A DNA stretch of 62,345 nt, from the NCBI RefSeq assembly GCF_900291475.1, contig NZ_OLMM01000005.1:760054-822398 (forward strand), read 5' to 3'. This DNA comes from Acidaminococcus hominis (GTDB taxonomy: Bacteria; Bacillota; Negativicutes; Acidaminococcales; Acidaminococcaceae). The translations under genes and the position numbers were made by a program. Positions 19,202-29,242 of this stretch are shown here, piece after piece (within the stretch, counting starts at the first letter, position 1; each line of letters starts with the position of its first letter). The notes under the pieces were generated by a model. The model had not been told where the DNA came from, did not search any database, and saw only the letters and a list, made by a program, of their open reading frames with translations.

Positions 19202-19231
19202 TTGACAGAAAACCGCTTCCTATGGTAGAAT
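19202..19231 (+). promoter_or_regulatory. Promoter of the 3D-domain gene
   Basis: TTGACA (19202-19207), 18-base spacer, TAGAAT (19226-19231), about 25 bases before the TTG start codon. It marks a new transcription start inside the Bacillus-like block. The 19116-19200 stretch before it is AT-rich without a clear terminator. Confidence 0.75.
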
Positions 19232-19255
19232 TAGCCATCTTAAGGAGGCGAAAAT

Positions 19256-20239
19256 TTGCGAAAAAGAGAACATTTTAAGCGTCCCTATAAATGGGTTGTA
19301 GTTTTCCTGCTGCTCATGTCCAGCGTGAATTTCTTCGGCTTTGCTTCGGCACCGAAAAATGTCACGGTGAAAGTAGACGGGCAAACCCTGCAGCTCAGCA
19401 CCAGAGCCCTGACAGTACAGGGAGCTTTGGAGGAAGCCGGTGTAGTTCTTCATAAAGCCGACGGGTATGAAGTAGTCGGCAGTGAAAAATTCAGCGACGG
19501 TGCGACGATTGAAGTTGTCCGCGCAATGCCTATCAAGGTATGGAAGTCTGGAAGAACGACCGAGTACAACATAGGGCGGAAAACAGTGCGAGATGTATTG
19601 AACGCTGTGGGAGTCGACTATGAAGGATACCAAGTATATCCCGCTTTGGATTCAGAAGCGAAACCAGATATGACCATTAATGTCATTTCTCCCACTACCC
19701 AGCTGGGTACGGATACGGAAGAAATCCCGTATGACGTGCAGCTGCGGAACAATGATGATCTGCCCCGGGGCAGACGAAATGTAGTGTCTCCCGGCCAAAA
19801 CGGACAGGTGAAAATCACCTATCGGACCATTAAAGTGGGAGATGCAGTGGTAAAACGGGAACTGCAGCGGGAAGTAATCGCTGAACCTGTTCCTGAAATC
19901 GTGGAAGTGGGTACCGGCAACAACAATATGCTGGAAACTTCCCGTGGCTATGTGCGTTACCGTTCCGCCAGAACGGTGGAAGCCTCTGCCTATACCCTGG
20001 CAGAAGGCAGTGGTACGGGACTTACCTCCACAGGTGTGGTGCCCTACCACGGAATTGTGGCCGTGGATCCGGACGTAATCCCTTATGGGACCCGGATGTA
20101 TATTCCTGGCTACGGTTTTGCTGTAGCAGGTGACTGCGGCGGTGCCATCAACGGCAATCGGATCGACCTTTACATGGATGACTATGGTGATGCCATAGCC
20201 TGGGGCCGACGACAAGTAACCATGTATATCTTAGAATAA
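19256..20239 (+). CDS. YabE-like cell-wall protein with G5 and 3D domains
   Basis: Exported cell-wall protein, 327 residues. A membrane/signal segment (about 12-32) is followed by two ubiquitin-like DUF348 repeats (about 37-85 and 90-140), a G5-type segment (about 150-210), and a C-terminal 3D domain. The 3D domain shows the conserved aspartates in AVDPDVIPYGT, AGDCG and RIDLYMDD, the fold of MltA and resuscitation-promoting Sps/Rpf2 proteins. Likely a muralytic enzyme acting on peptidoglycan. TTG start eight bases after AAGGAGG. In Bacillus, yabE also lies between tatD and rnmV. Confidence 0.9.
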   Translation: MRKREHFKRPYKWVVVFLLLMSSVNFFGFASAPKNVTVKVDGQTLQLSTRALTVQGALEEAGVVLHKADGYEVVGSEKFSDGATIEVVRAMPIKVWKSGRTTEYNIGRKTVRDVLNAVGVDYEGYQVYPALDSEAKPDMTINVISPTTQLGTDTEEIPYDVQLRNNDDLPRGRRNVVSPGQNGQVKITYRTIKVGDAVVKRELQREVIAEPVPEIVEVGTGNNNMLETSRGYVRYRSARTVEASAYTLAEGSGTGLTSTGVVPYHGIVAVDPDVIPYGTRMYIPGYGFAVAGDCGGAINGNRIDLYMDDYGDAIAWGRRQVTMYILE

Positions 20240-20260
20240 AAAACGTTACAGGAGAAAAAA

Positions 20261-20806
20261 GTGCTGAAGGAAGTACTCATTGTAGAAGGAAAAATGGACA
20301 CCGTAGCGGTCAAGAAGGCAGTGGATGCTGAGACTATAGAAACCGGTGGCTTTACCTTGGCACCCTATACCCTGGACCTGATTAAAGCAGCCTATGAAAA
20401 GCGCGGGATCATCATTATGACCGACCCCGACGGCGCAGGGGACCGCATCCGGAAGTTTCTGACGGAGCGTTTCCCGAACGCCGGGCAGGCCTTTGTGCCT
20501 AAGGCGGAAGCCCTGGCCCACCACGATGTGGGTATTGAACAGGCGCAGCCGGAGGCCATCCTCAAAGCTCTTTCCAAGGTGCATTTTCAGGAAATGAATC
20601 CCCGAAAGGAATTTTCCTCTCGGGATTTATTTTTGTCCGGGTTGTCCGGCAGTCCTGAGGCCGCCAGGCGGCGGGACCGGGTAGGGGCCATCTTGGGCAT
20701 TGGCTACGGCAATGCCAAGCAGTTGGTCAGTCGTTTAAACAATTACGGCATCACCCGGGAAGAATTCCGCCAAGCGGTGGCCCAGGTAGCTGAAGAAGAG
20801 AAGTAG
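20261..20806 (+). CDS. rnmV: Ribonuclease M5
   Basis: Matures the 5S rRNA ends. 181 residues with an N-terminal TOPRIM domain: the catalytic glutamate in IVEGKMDT near residue 9 and the DPDGAGDRIRKFL motif near residue 56. The C-terminal DUF4093 part is present (GLSGSPEAARRRDRVG). GTG start eight bases after AGGAG. Precedes rsmA as in Bacillus. Confidence 0.93.
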   Translation: MLKEVLIVEGKMDTVAVKKAVDAETIETGGFTLAPYTLDLIKAAYEKRGIIIMTDPDGAGDRIRKFLTERFPNAGQAFVPKAEALAHHDVGIEQAQPEAILKALSKVHFQEMNPRKEFSSRDLFLSGLSGSPEAARRRDRVGAILGIGYGNAKQLVSRLNNYGITREEFRQAVAQVAEEEK

Positions 20807-20817
20807 GGAGGAACAGT

Positions 20818-21675
20818 ATGCTGCATCCTGTCATTGCCAGTCGGGAAGTGACCCATTATATTTTGCAGACCTTTGGGCTGAAGGCCAAGAAGCGCTTTGG
20901 CCAGAATTTCCTCATTAATGAAAAGGTGGTGCAGGCCATTGCCCAGGCTGCCCAAATTGGACCTGGGGACCTGGTACTGGAAATCGGTCCGGGCATTGGT
21001 ACCCTGACCCAGGCCCTGGCGGAAACCGGCGCCCAGGTAAAAAGTGTGGAAATCGACCAAAGCCTTTTGCCGGTACTGGCCAAAACCCTGGAAGGTTACA
21101 CCAATGTGGAAATTATTCCTGGGGACGTGCTGAAAGTGGATTTGGGGGAGATTACCCAGCACGAACCTTTCACGGTAGCTGCCAATCTGCCCTACTACAT
21201 TACCACTCCGATTATTTTTGCTCTCCTGGAACAGCAGCTGCCCCTGAAACGGCTGGTGGTTATGGTCCAGAAGGAAGTGGCTGAACGGATGACTGCTGGC
21301 CCGGGCACCAAGGATTACGGTCCCCTGTCCCTGGCTCTCCAGTACTACTCCGAGCCCCGGTTAGCGCTTTCCGTGCCGGCCCGGGATTTCATGCCGGCAC
21401 CCAAGGTGGATTCCATGGTAGTGGTTTGTGAAAAACGGGAGCAGCCGCCGGTGGACGCAGATCCCAAGCTGTTTTTCCAGGTGGTGCGGGCAGCCTTTTC
21501 CCAGCGGCGGAAAATGCTCAGCAATTGTCTAAAGAGTCTGGGGCTCTCCAGTGACCAGGTAAAGACCCTGATGGAACGGGCAGGGATTGACGGCAAGCGC
21601 CGGGGAGAATCTCTTTCCATGGAAGAATTTGGCAAACTGACCAAAGCCTACGCCGAAAGCCTGAAGCAAGCATGA
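20818..21675 (+). CDS. rsmA: 16S rRNA dimethyladenosine methyltransferase RsmA
   Basis: Dimethylates A1518 and A1519 of 16S rRNA late in 30S assembly (KsgA). 285 residues: KKRFGQNFLINE near residue 22, SAM motif EIGPGIGTLTQAL near 58, the catalytic ANLPYYITTPI near 122, and FMPAPKVDSMVV. RBS GGGAGGAA. It overlaps the following small ORF by four bases (ATGA). Confidence 0.96.
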   Translation: MLHPVIASREVTHYILQTFGLKAKKRFGQNFLINEKVVQAIAQAAQIGPGDLVLEIGPGIGTLTQALAETGAQVKSVEIDQSLLPVLAKTLEGYTNVEIIPGDVLKVDLGEITQHEPFTVAANLPYYITTPIIFALLEQQLPLKRLVVMVQKEVAERMTAGPGTKDYGPLSLALQYYSEPRLALSVPARDFMPAPKVDSMVVVCEKREQPPVDADPKLFFQVVRAAFSQRRKMLSNCLKSLGLSSDQVKTLMERAGIDGKRRGESLSMEEFGKLTKAYAESLKQA

Positions 21676-21908
21676 GCCAGCGGTATAAATTCTTTTCTCA
21701 CAAGGACTGTGAATTTTTCCCCTGCCACCCTGGGGCGGACCGGGAAAACTTCAACTGTCTGTTCTGCTTCTGTCCCCTGTATGCTTTGGGGGAGAACTGC
21801 GGCGGCAGCTACAGCCTGCTGCCAAATGGCGTAAAGGATTGCAGCCGCTGCCTGTATCCCCATGAAAAAGAGCATTACGATGCCATAATGGCCAAACTGA
21901 AAAAATAA
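21672..21908 (+). CDS. Cysteine-rich small-domain protein
   Basis: A 78-residue protein with eight cysteines in a pattern resembling the Pfam Cysteine-rich small domain (PF04071): CEFFPCHPG, CLFCFCPLY, ENCGG and CSRCLYPH. Probably zinc-binding; the biochemical role of the family is unknown. It is coupled to rsmA by an ATGA overlap and ends at a strong terminator, so it closes the housekeeping block. Confidence 0.85.
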   Translation: MSQRYKFFSHKDCEFFPCHPGADRENFNCLFCFCPLYALGENCGGSYSLLPNGVKDCSRCLYPHEKEHYDAIMAKLKK

Positions 21909-21910
21909 AA

Positions 21911-21957
21911 AATCAAGCCTTTTGAAAAAAAATAGTCAAAGGGCTTGATTTTTTTTT
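21911..21957 (+). terminator. Terminator after the Cys-rich gene
   Basis: A 15-bp stem with one G-T pair (21911-21925 with 21936-21950) followed by a run of nine T (21949-21957), three bases after the stop codon. Confidence 0.9.
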
Positions 21958-21972
21958 GAAACATGCTATTAT
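21945..21972 (+). promoter_or_regulatory. Probable groES-groEL promoter
   Basis: TTGATT (21945-21950), 16-base spacer, TATTAT (21967-21972). The -35 box would lie within the preceding terminator arm. The CIRCE operator starts 11 bases after the -10 box, the usual place for HrcA repression. Confidence 0.5.
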
Positions 21973-21983
21973 AGGTAATGTAG

Positions 21984-22010
21984 TTAGCACTCCTGTTAAA
22001 TGAGTGCTAA
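21984..22010 (+). promoter_or_regulatory. CIRCE operator (HrcA binding site)
   Basis: Exact match to the CIRCE consensus: TTAGCACTC (21984-21992), nine-base spacer, GAGTGCTAA (22002-22010). Binds the heat-shock repressor HrcA, so groES-groEL should be induced when HrcA loses activity on heat shock. hrcA itself is not in the window. Confidence 0.97.
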
Positions 22011-22057
22011 TAAAATCAAAAACACCAATTTGTGATATAAGAAAGGGGATTCGTAAC

Positions 22058-22345
22058 ATGTTAAAGCCTTTGGATGACCATGTTGTAGTAGAACCGATTG
22101 TACAAGAGGAGAAAACCAGTTCCGGTTTGTATCTGCCCGATACGGCCCACAAGGATAAACCTCAGACTGGCAAAGTGATTGCCGTTGGTACCGGTCGTCT
22201 GCTGGACAATGGTACGAGAGTTGCCTCCGAAGTTAAGGTGGGGGATGTGGTTGTATTCGCCAAATACTCCGGCAGCGATGTAACGCTGGATGAAAAAGAT
22301 TACATCATCCTGAGAGACAGCGATATCCTGGCTGTTGTAGAGTAA
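22058..22345 (+). CDS. groES: Co-chaperonin GroES
   Basis: The 10-kDa lid of the GroEL chamber. 95 residues beginning [13 protein letters not shown], with the mobile loop [14 protein letters not shown] near residue 20 and the typical [11 protein letters not shown] and [14 protein letters not shown] end. ATG 22058 follows GAAAGGGGA. Under CIRCE control, 66 bases before groEL. Confidence 0.97.
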   Translation: MLKPLDDHVVVEPIVQEEKTSSGLYLPDTAHKDKPQTGKVIAVGTGRLLDNGTRVASEVKVGDVVVFAKYSGSDVTLDEKDYIILRDSDILAVVE

Positions 22346-22384
22346 GCAATTCCTCTCTGCAAGCAAGACACAATTACCCGATAG

Positions 22385-24043
<1,659 letters not shown>

Positions 24044-24067
24044 GCATCAGCTAGGTTTCTGAACCTT

Positions 24068-24104
24068 AAAAAACCGCATGGAGATTTCCTCCGTGCGGTT
24101 TTTT
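24068..24104 (+). terminator. Terminator of groES-groEL
   Basis: An 11-bp stem (24068-24078 with 24094-24104), inner GGAG/CTCC pairing, ending in six T, 24 bases after the groEL stop. Confidence 0.88.
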
Positions 24105-24212
24105 CATAACTGGAAAGCAATTTTCGGTCCGGGTTTTGCTTTTTGCTGTCCTTAGGGCAGAAAGCATGGTAAGATAAAGGGAGTGTTCAGGGCAGAAAAA
24201 GGAGGCGGTATA

Positions 24213-24452
24213 ATGGACAAAGAAGAATTTATCAAACGGCTGGAACAGGAAGGCCGCTATGATACCCCGCTGATTCTGCAGTATGCCGGCTGGCTGGAGA
24301 AGGAAAGCGCCAAGCTGAATATCCCTCCAGAGAAACTTTACGACAAGGAGTGGCTGGCAGGCGGTTCCATTCCCCGGGTCCGGGGCTATTACCAGGACCG
24401 GGAAGGGCAGTGGACCGATAAAATGGACTACCCTTGGAATTTTGAAAAGTAG
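24213..24452 (+). CDS. Small protein of unknown function (79 aa)
   Basis: A 79-residue acidic protein with no signal peptide, membrane segment or cysteine. The ATG at 24213 follows an excellent AAAGGAGG, which argues that it is real. I recognise no family. It stands alone between the groEL terminator and the carboxyltransferase gene, and a strong hairpin follows it. Confidence 0.65.
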   Translation: MDKEEFIKRLEQEGRYDTPLILQYAGWLEKESAKLNIPPEKLYDKEWLAGGSIPRVRGYYQDREGQWTDKMDYPWNFEK

Positions 24453-24511
24453 GGCTTTGGGGCCTTGCTTTATACTGCAGCAACCCCTTGACTAAGGGTA
24501 AACCCAAAGAC

Positions 24512-24554
24512 AGCCGGCTGCGTTTCAGCCTTTGAAAGGCTGGGCGCGCCGGCT
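24512..24554. other. Strong hairpin before the carboxyltransferase gene
   Basis: Nested perfect pairings: AGCCGGC (24512-24518) with GCCGGCT (24548-24554), GCG (24520-24522) with CGC (24545-24547), and CAGCCTT (24526-24532) with AAGGCTG (24536-24542), loop TGA. No T-run follows (TCGTTTGTC), so it is at best a weak terminator for the 79-aa gene. The remaining part of 24453-24713 holds only the -10 box described next. Confidence 0.5.
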
Positions 24555-24661
24555 TCGTTTGTCATACAGACCCAGGCTTGGTGCGGGTTTGGCGAAAGAT
24601 AAGAGTTATCTAATAAATAGGATAACCCAGAATATATTACCGTACTGTAGGGGATTATGTT

Positions 24662-24667
24662 ATAATA
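24662..24667 (+). promoter_or_regulatory. -10 box of the carboxyltransferase gene
   Basis: TATAAT, 46 bases before the ATG. The best -35 candidate is TTACCG at 24638-24643 (18-base spacer), only half matching consensus, so this promoter may depend on an activator. Confidence 0.5.
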
Positions 24668-24713
24668 CCAGAGTATAGATAGGCTATGAAGTACCAATTT
24701 AGGAGGTTGAGTA

Positions 24714-26066
24714 ATGAATAATCCGAATCCCGTTAAAATTGTGGAAACGGTCCTGAGAGATGGTCATCAGTCCATCTGCGCTACCAGAATGCGTACCAGC
24801 GATATGCTTCCTGTACTGGAAGCCCTGGATGACTGCGGCTTCTACGCTTTGGAAGCTTGGGGCGGCGCAACGTTTGACTCCTGCCTGCGCTTCCTGAACG
24901 AAGATCCCTGGGAACGCCTGCGTACCATCCGTAAACACGTTAAGAACACCAAACTGCAAATGCTGCTCCGCGGCCAAAACATCCTGGGCTACAACCATTA
25001 CGCCGATGATGTGGTTAGCGAATTCGTGAAACGCAGCGTAGATAACGGTATCGACATCATCCGTATTTTTGATGCTTTCAATGATACCCGGAACCTGGAA
25101 ACGGCTATGAAGGCAACCAAGGCTGCCGGCGCACATGCCCAGGGCACCCTGGTATACACCATCAGCCCGTACCATAAGGACAGCGACTATCTGAAGCTGG
25201 CCAAGGAACTGGTGGAAATGGGCGCAGATTCCATCTGCATCAAAGATATGTCCGGTCTGCTGGCTCCCTATGCCTGCTACTCTCTGGTATCTGCCCTGAA
25301 GAAAGAAATCAACATCCCCATCAACGTACATTCCCACTGCACCAGCGGCATGGGCGCTATGACCATTCTGAAGGCTGTAGAAGCCGGCGCTGACATTGTG
25401 GATACTGCCATGTCTCCCTTTGCTGAAAGCACCAGCCATACCTGCACCGAATCCCTGGTCTACACCCTGCAAGGTACTGAACGGGATACTAAAATTGATG
25501 TGAACAAGCTGTATCCGATTGCCGACCATTTCAAGAAGGTTCGTGCAGATCTGGAAAAGACTTTCAATCTGAACACCAACATTGGCATCAATCCTCAGGT
25601 TCTGAGCTTCCAGATTCCTGGCGGTATGCTCAGCAACCTGCGTAAGCAGCTGACTGAACAAGGTGTTGCCGATAAGTACGAAGACCTGCTGAAGGAAATG
25701 CCGAAAGTTCGTGCTGACCTGGGTTATCCTCCGCTGGTAACTCCTTCCAGCCAGATTGTAGGCTCCATGGCTACCCTGAACGTTATGTTCGGCCGGTACA
25801 AGATGATTCCGAAGGAAGTAAAAGATATCGTGCGCGGCAAATACGGCAAGACTCCGGGACCCATCAGCGAAGAACTGAAGAAACTGGTCCTGAAGAAAGG
25901 CGAAGAACCCATTACCTACAGACCGGCTGATGACATCGCTCCGCAAATGGAAAAGATGCGTGCCGACCTGGCAGCCAAGGGTTATCCTAATGCTACCGTG
26001 GAAGATGTGCTGTCCTATGCACTGTTCCCTGAAGTAGCCCTGGCTTTCTTCAAAAACAACAGATAA
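24714..26066 (+). CDS. Biotin-dependent carboxyltransferase subunit (OadA / PycB / 5S type) without biotin domain
   Basis: Carboxyltransferase of the oxaloacetate decarboxylase alpha / pyruvate carboxylase B / transcarboxylase 5S family, which moves CO2 between biotin and pyruvate or oxaloacetate. 450 residues: an HMGL-like TIM barrel with metal site ETVLRDGHQS near residue 12, the lysine that is carboxylated in the family in CIKDMSG near 183, and the HSHCTSGMG metal motif near 208. After it comes the conserved C-terminal carboxylase domain ending YALFPEVALAFF. The usual lysine-carrying biotinyl domain is absent, so a separate carrier protein is needed, as in propionibacterial transcarboxylase. 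Monocistronic, with strongly biased codon use. Confidence 0.88.
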   Translation: MNNPNPVKIVETVLRDGHQSICATRMRTSDMLPVLEALDDCGFYALEAWGGATFDSCLRFLNEDPWERLRTIRKHVKNTKLQMLLRGQNILGYNHYADDVVSEFVKRSVDNGIDIIRIFDAFNDTRNLETAMKATKAAGAHAQGTLVYTISPYHKDSDYLKLAKELVEMGADSICIKDMSGLLAPYACYSLVSALKKEINIPINVHSHCTSGMGAMTILKAVEAGADIVDTAMSPFAESTSHTCTESLVYTLQGTERDTKIDVNKLYPIADHFKKVRADLEKTFNLNTNIGINPQVLSFQIPGGMLSNLRKQLTEQGVADKYEDLLKEMPKVRADLGYPPLVTPSSQIVGSMATLNVMFGRYKMIPKEVKDIVRGKYGKTPGPISEELKKLVLKKGEEPITYRPADDIAPQMEKMRADLAAKGYPNATVEDVLSYALFPEVALAFFKNNR

Positions 26067-26071
26067 AACAA

Positions 26072-26103
26072 AAATCCGGGTGCCGCTAGGCACCCGGATT
26101 TTT
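26072..26103 (+). terminator. Terminator of the carboxyltransferase gene
   Basis: A 13-bp perfect stem (26072-26084 with 26089-26101), tetraloop GCTA, followed by T. It starts six bases after the stop. Confidence 0.92.
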
Positions 26104-26210
26104 ACGTTTAAGGGAGGATAGGTTAAGCTCTTTTGTAGAAGGCTTCAGCAGGGACATATTTCCCTTTTAAGCGGCACAGGAGACTTAGACATAAAGTTGC
26201 TTTAACCTAA

Positions 26211-26259
26211 AAAGAAATCCCATCAGAGGTCCATTTGGACGTTCTGATGGGATTTCTTT
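26211..26259 (-). terminator. Terminator of the penicillin-binding protein gene
   Basis: A 17-bp perfect stem (26211-26227 with 26243-26259) with an inner GTCC/GGAC pairing; it abuts the stop codon of the minus-strand gene. The bases 26104-26210 between the two terminators show nothing else. Confidence 0.88.
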
Positions 26260-28385
26260 TATTGCTTGGGCGGGCGCACCGGAGGAGGTGCAGCGCTGCT
26301 CTTGGAACCGCTGGAAGAAGAAGGCGGTTTGGGAACATTGCCGCCTCCTGGCAGGGCATCCTCGTCATTGTTGGAAGAGGTGTCATCACTGCTGGTGTTG
26401 GCGTTCTTCTTGTCCGTTGTCTTCTTATCCTTGTCGTCGGTCTTTTTCTTGTCGTCCTTCTTGGTATCCTGGGCAGGAGGTTCAGCCTTGGCTGCAGGCA
26501 TCTTGAAGCCGGCAGGGGCTTCGAAATCTTCCCGGGGCAGTTCTGCTACCGCACGGCTCATAAAGGTGCGCCACAGCACGGCAGGTTCGCCGCCGCCGGT
26601 CATTTCACCCAGGGAGTCGTTGTTGTCATCACCAATCCAGACTGCGCAGGCCAGGTTGGGAGTAAAGCCCACAAACCAGGCATCCCGGTATTCACTGGTG
26701 GTACCGGTCTTGCCGGCCGCAGGACGGTTAATGGCAGCTGCCCGGCCTGTGCCGCGGGTCATTACATCCCGCATCATTGAAATCAGCATATAGGCGCTGG
26801 AAGGCTTGCAGACAGTTACGGGGTCGTCCTTATGTTCGTACAGAACCTTGCCGTTCCGGTCCAGAATCTTCACGATGGGAGTGGGTTTGTTGTATTTGCC
26901 CATGTTGGCAATGGCGCCGTAGGCACCGGCCATTTCCAGCGGCGTTACGCCGTGGGTCAGGCCGCCCAAAGCCATGGCAGAGTTGTTGTCGGATTGGGGT
27001 CCGTCTTCTACCAGGGTGGTGATGCCCATTTTCTTGGCCAGGGCCAGGACATTGCTGTTGCCGTACTTCTCACTGATCTTGACCGCAGGCACGTTGTAGG
27101 AATAGGTCAGGGCCGTACGCAGGGTCATCCGGCCGTGGAAGCGGCGGTCAAAGTTCTGGGGATTCCAATTGCCGGGAATGGGGGAGTCATCCACAATGTC
27201 ATTGGGGGTGGCGCCGTGTTCCAGGGCATTCAGATACACAAAGGCTTTGAAAGCAGAACCGGGCTGGCGTTCAGCCATGACTGCACGGTTGAACTGGTCG
27301 GAACCCCGGCCGCCGATCATGGCCCGGATGTAGCCGGTCTGAGGATCGATAGCCACAATGGCCGACTGGGGCTGCTTCAATTTGTTGTCATCGGTGTAGT
27401 AGGTGGGGGTCAGGGCAGCGGCTTCTTCGGCTGCTTTCTGCATTTCAGGATCCAGGGAGGTATAGACCTTCAGGCCTTGTTTATACACGGCATCGGGACC
27501 ATATTTGTCCACCAGAATCTGGATGCAGTAATCAATGAAGTACTTCTTGGAACCCGGGCTGTCGTTAAGACTCTTGTAGGTCAGGGGTTCTGCGTAGGCG
27601 GCGTCTGCCTGTTCCTGGGTAATGAACCCATACTTGACCATCTGGTCCAGCACGGTCTGCTGCCGTTCTTTGGCGGCTTTGGGGTTGGCCAGGGGGGAGA
27701 AGTAGTTGGGGCTCTTGGGAATCCCGGCAATCATGGCACATTGGGCCAAATCCAGGTCCTGGACGTGCTTGCCGAAGTAGGTGTTGGCAGCGGTTTCTAC
27801 ACCATAGGCACCTTGGCCGAAGTAAATCTGGTTCATGTACATTTCCAGGATTTCCTTCTTGGTGTACTTCTGCTCAATCTGCAGGGCAATAAAAGCCTCA
27901 TGGATTTTCCGGGTCAGGGTTCTTTCCTGGGTCAGGAAGTAGTTTTTGGCCAGCTGCTGGGTAATGGTACTGCCGCCCTGGACTTCGCCGTAGCGGATGT
28001 AGGTGTAGATGGCACGGCCAATTCCCCGGAAGTCGATACCGCTGTGTTCGTAGAAGCGGATATCTTCTGCGGCCAGAAAGGCGTTTTGCAGGTTTTGGGG
28101 CACCTTTTCGATGGTTACGGGAATCCGGTCTTCTTCCGAATCTACGGTGGTGATCAAATCACCATTGGCATAGAAAAATTGGGAGGAGGCCATGGGAACC
28201 ATGTCCTTGGAAAGTATTTTGGCTGTCGTAAATTTTGCCAGGGCAAAAAAGGCGGCAACCGATAAAAAGCCCACCAGAATCAAAGCGAGAACAGCAGAAA
28301 AAATCGTGCTGCCTAATTTCTTTCTTCTGCGCGGATTTTTCGAACCGAAAAGGTCTTTCCAGTTCTTGTTGGAATTTCTTGTCAT
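26259..28385 (-). CDS. Class A penicillin-binding protein (PBP1A type)
   Basis: Bifunctional peptidoglycan synthase anchored in the inner membrane. 708 residues: short basic cytoplasmic part, one transmembrane helix (about 27-50), a glycosyltransferase domain with AAEDIRFYEHSGIDFRGIGR near residue 100 and GGSTITQQLAKN near 138. The transpeptidase domain has the catalytic serine in GSAFKAF near residue 375, SYN near 430 and KTGTTSEYRDAW near 555. The C-terminal 85 residues are low-complexity, rich in Lys, Asp, Ser and Pro. ATG start eight bases after AGGAG. A minus-strand TATAAT lies at 28437-28442. Confidence 0.95.
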   Translation of the reverse strand: MTRNSNKNWKDLFGSKNPRRRKKLGSTIFSAVLALILVGFLSVAAFFALAKFTTAKILSKDMVPMASSQFFYANGDLITTVDSEEDRIPVTIEKVPQNLQNAFLAAEDIRFYEHSGIDFRGIGRAIYTYIRYGEVQGGSTITQQLAKNYFLTQERTLTRKIHEAFIALQIEQKYTKKEILEMYMNQIYFGQGAYGVETAANTYFGKHVQDLDLAQCAMIAGIPKSPNYFSPLANPKAAKERQQTVLDQMVKYGFITQEQADAAYAEPLTYKSLNDSPGSKKYFIDYCIQILVDKYGPDAVYKQGLKVYTSLDPEMQKAAEEAAALTPTYYTDDNKLKQPQSAIVAIDPQTGYIRAMIGGRGSDQFNRAVMAERQPGSAFKAFVYLNALEHGATPNDIVDDSPIPGNWNPQNFDRRFHGRMTLRTALTYSYNVPAVKISEKYGNSNVLALAKKMGITTLVEDGPQSDNNSAMALGGLTHGVTPLEMAGAYGAIANMGKYNKPTPIVKILDRNGKVLYEHKDDPVTVCKPSSAYMLISMMRDVMTRGTGRAAAINRPAAGKTGTTSEYRDAWFVGFTPNLACAVWIGDDNNDSLGEMTGGGEPAVLWRTFMSRAVAELPREDFEAPAGFKMPAAKAEPPAQDTKKDDKKKTDDKDKKTTDKKNANTSSDDTSSNNDEDALPGGGNVPKPPSSSSGSKSSAAPPPVRPPKQ

Positions 28386-28436
28386 CGCGTCAGCTCCTAA
28401 ATAAAGTGAATAAAGTTCAGAACTCAGTTTATCGGT

Positions 28437-28465
28437 ATTATATCACATTCTTATCATTGCATAAA
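28437..28465 (-). promoter_or_regulatory. Probable promoter of the penicillin-binding protein gene
   Basis: Minus strand TATAAT (complement of 28437-28442), with a weak TTTATG at -35 (complement of 28460-28465, 17-base spacer). In the 343-base gap 28386-28728 the only other recognisable element is the greA promoter; 28466-28640 shows nothing that I can support. Confidence 0.5.
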
Positions 28466-28640
28466 GAAAAAGGGAATTTGTTCAGGAAAGTTTGCAGACA
28501 GGAAACTGGCGGATTTCCTTTCCCGGCAATTTGTAAAAAAATGTGTGAAGCGGGACCTGAAAAGAACCGCTGGTTGGAGAGCCTATCGGCAGACTTCCTA
28601 ATATAATGAAACAAAATAACGTTCTTCTGGCGGCGTAAGA

Positions 28641-28669
28641 TTGACAAAAAGAGCGTAAAAACCTATAAT
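28641..28669 (+). promoter_or_regulatory. Consensus promoter of greA-lysS
   Basis: TTGACA (28641-28646), exactly 17 bases, TATAAT (28664-28669): a perfect housekeeping promoter, 59 bases before the greA ATG. Confidence 0.92.
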
Positions 28670-28728
28670 TTACAAGATACGTTAAGTAAGCAAGCAGTGC
28701 CTTAAGGCCTATAAAGGAGTCGTGAACA

Positions 28729-29238
28729 ATGGCTGAACAAACGATACTGACCGAAGAAGGTCTGAAAAAATTAGAAGATGAACTGGATTATCTTCGTTCC
28801 GAGAAAAGACAGCAGGTTGCTGAACGCTTGAAGATTGCCATTTCCTATGGTGATATCAGCGAAAACTCCGAGTACGATGATGCCAAGAATGAACAGGCTT
28901 TCGTAGAAGGCCGTATTCTGACCTTGGAAAAGATGGTACGCAATGCCAAGGTTATCAAAGATTCCGAAATCAACAAAAGCGTGGTTTCCCTGGGTTCCAA
29001 AGTCAAGATTGAAGATATGGAAACCGGCGAACAGGAAGAATATACCGTTGTAGGTACTACCGAAGCCGATCCCATGGCTGAACCGCCCCGGATTTCCAAC
29101 GAATCCCCTGTGGGCAAAGCCATTTTGGGACAAAAAGTGGATTCCGTTGTAAAGGTACCCACTCCCGCCGGCGAACTGAGCTATAAGATTGTAGCCATCA
29201 GCAAACCCACCACCAAAAAGAAGAAAGCCAAGGAGTGA
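28729..29238 (+). CDS. greA: Transcription elongation factor GreA
   Basis: Rescues backtracked RNA polymerase by stimulating its RNA cleavage. 169 residues: N-terminal coiled coil with the acidic tip ([16 protein letters not shown] near residue 42) that enters the secondary channel, and the C-terminal FKBP-like domain ([16 protein letters not shown], then [16 protein letters not shown]). The lysine-rich tail makes it slightly longer than the usual 158. The stop is four bases before lysS, whose ribosome site lies inside greA; greA-lysS pairing is common. Confidence 0.96.
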   Translation: MAEQTILTEEGLKKLEDELDYLRSEKRQQVAERLKIAISYGDISENSEYDDAKNEQAFVEGRILTLEKMVRNAKVIKDSEINKSVVSLGSKVKIEDMETGEQEEYTVVGTTEADPMAEPPRISNESPVGKAILGQKVDSVVKVPTPAGELSYKIVAISKPTTKKKKAKE

Positions 29239-29242
29239 TTTC

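Noticed and set aside
24480-24560. Possible c-di-GMP (GEMM) or cobalamin riboswitch, suggested by GGGTAAACCC near the hairpin
   Set aside because: The conserved core elements of either class are missing and the element lies upstream of the -10 box, not in a leader.
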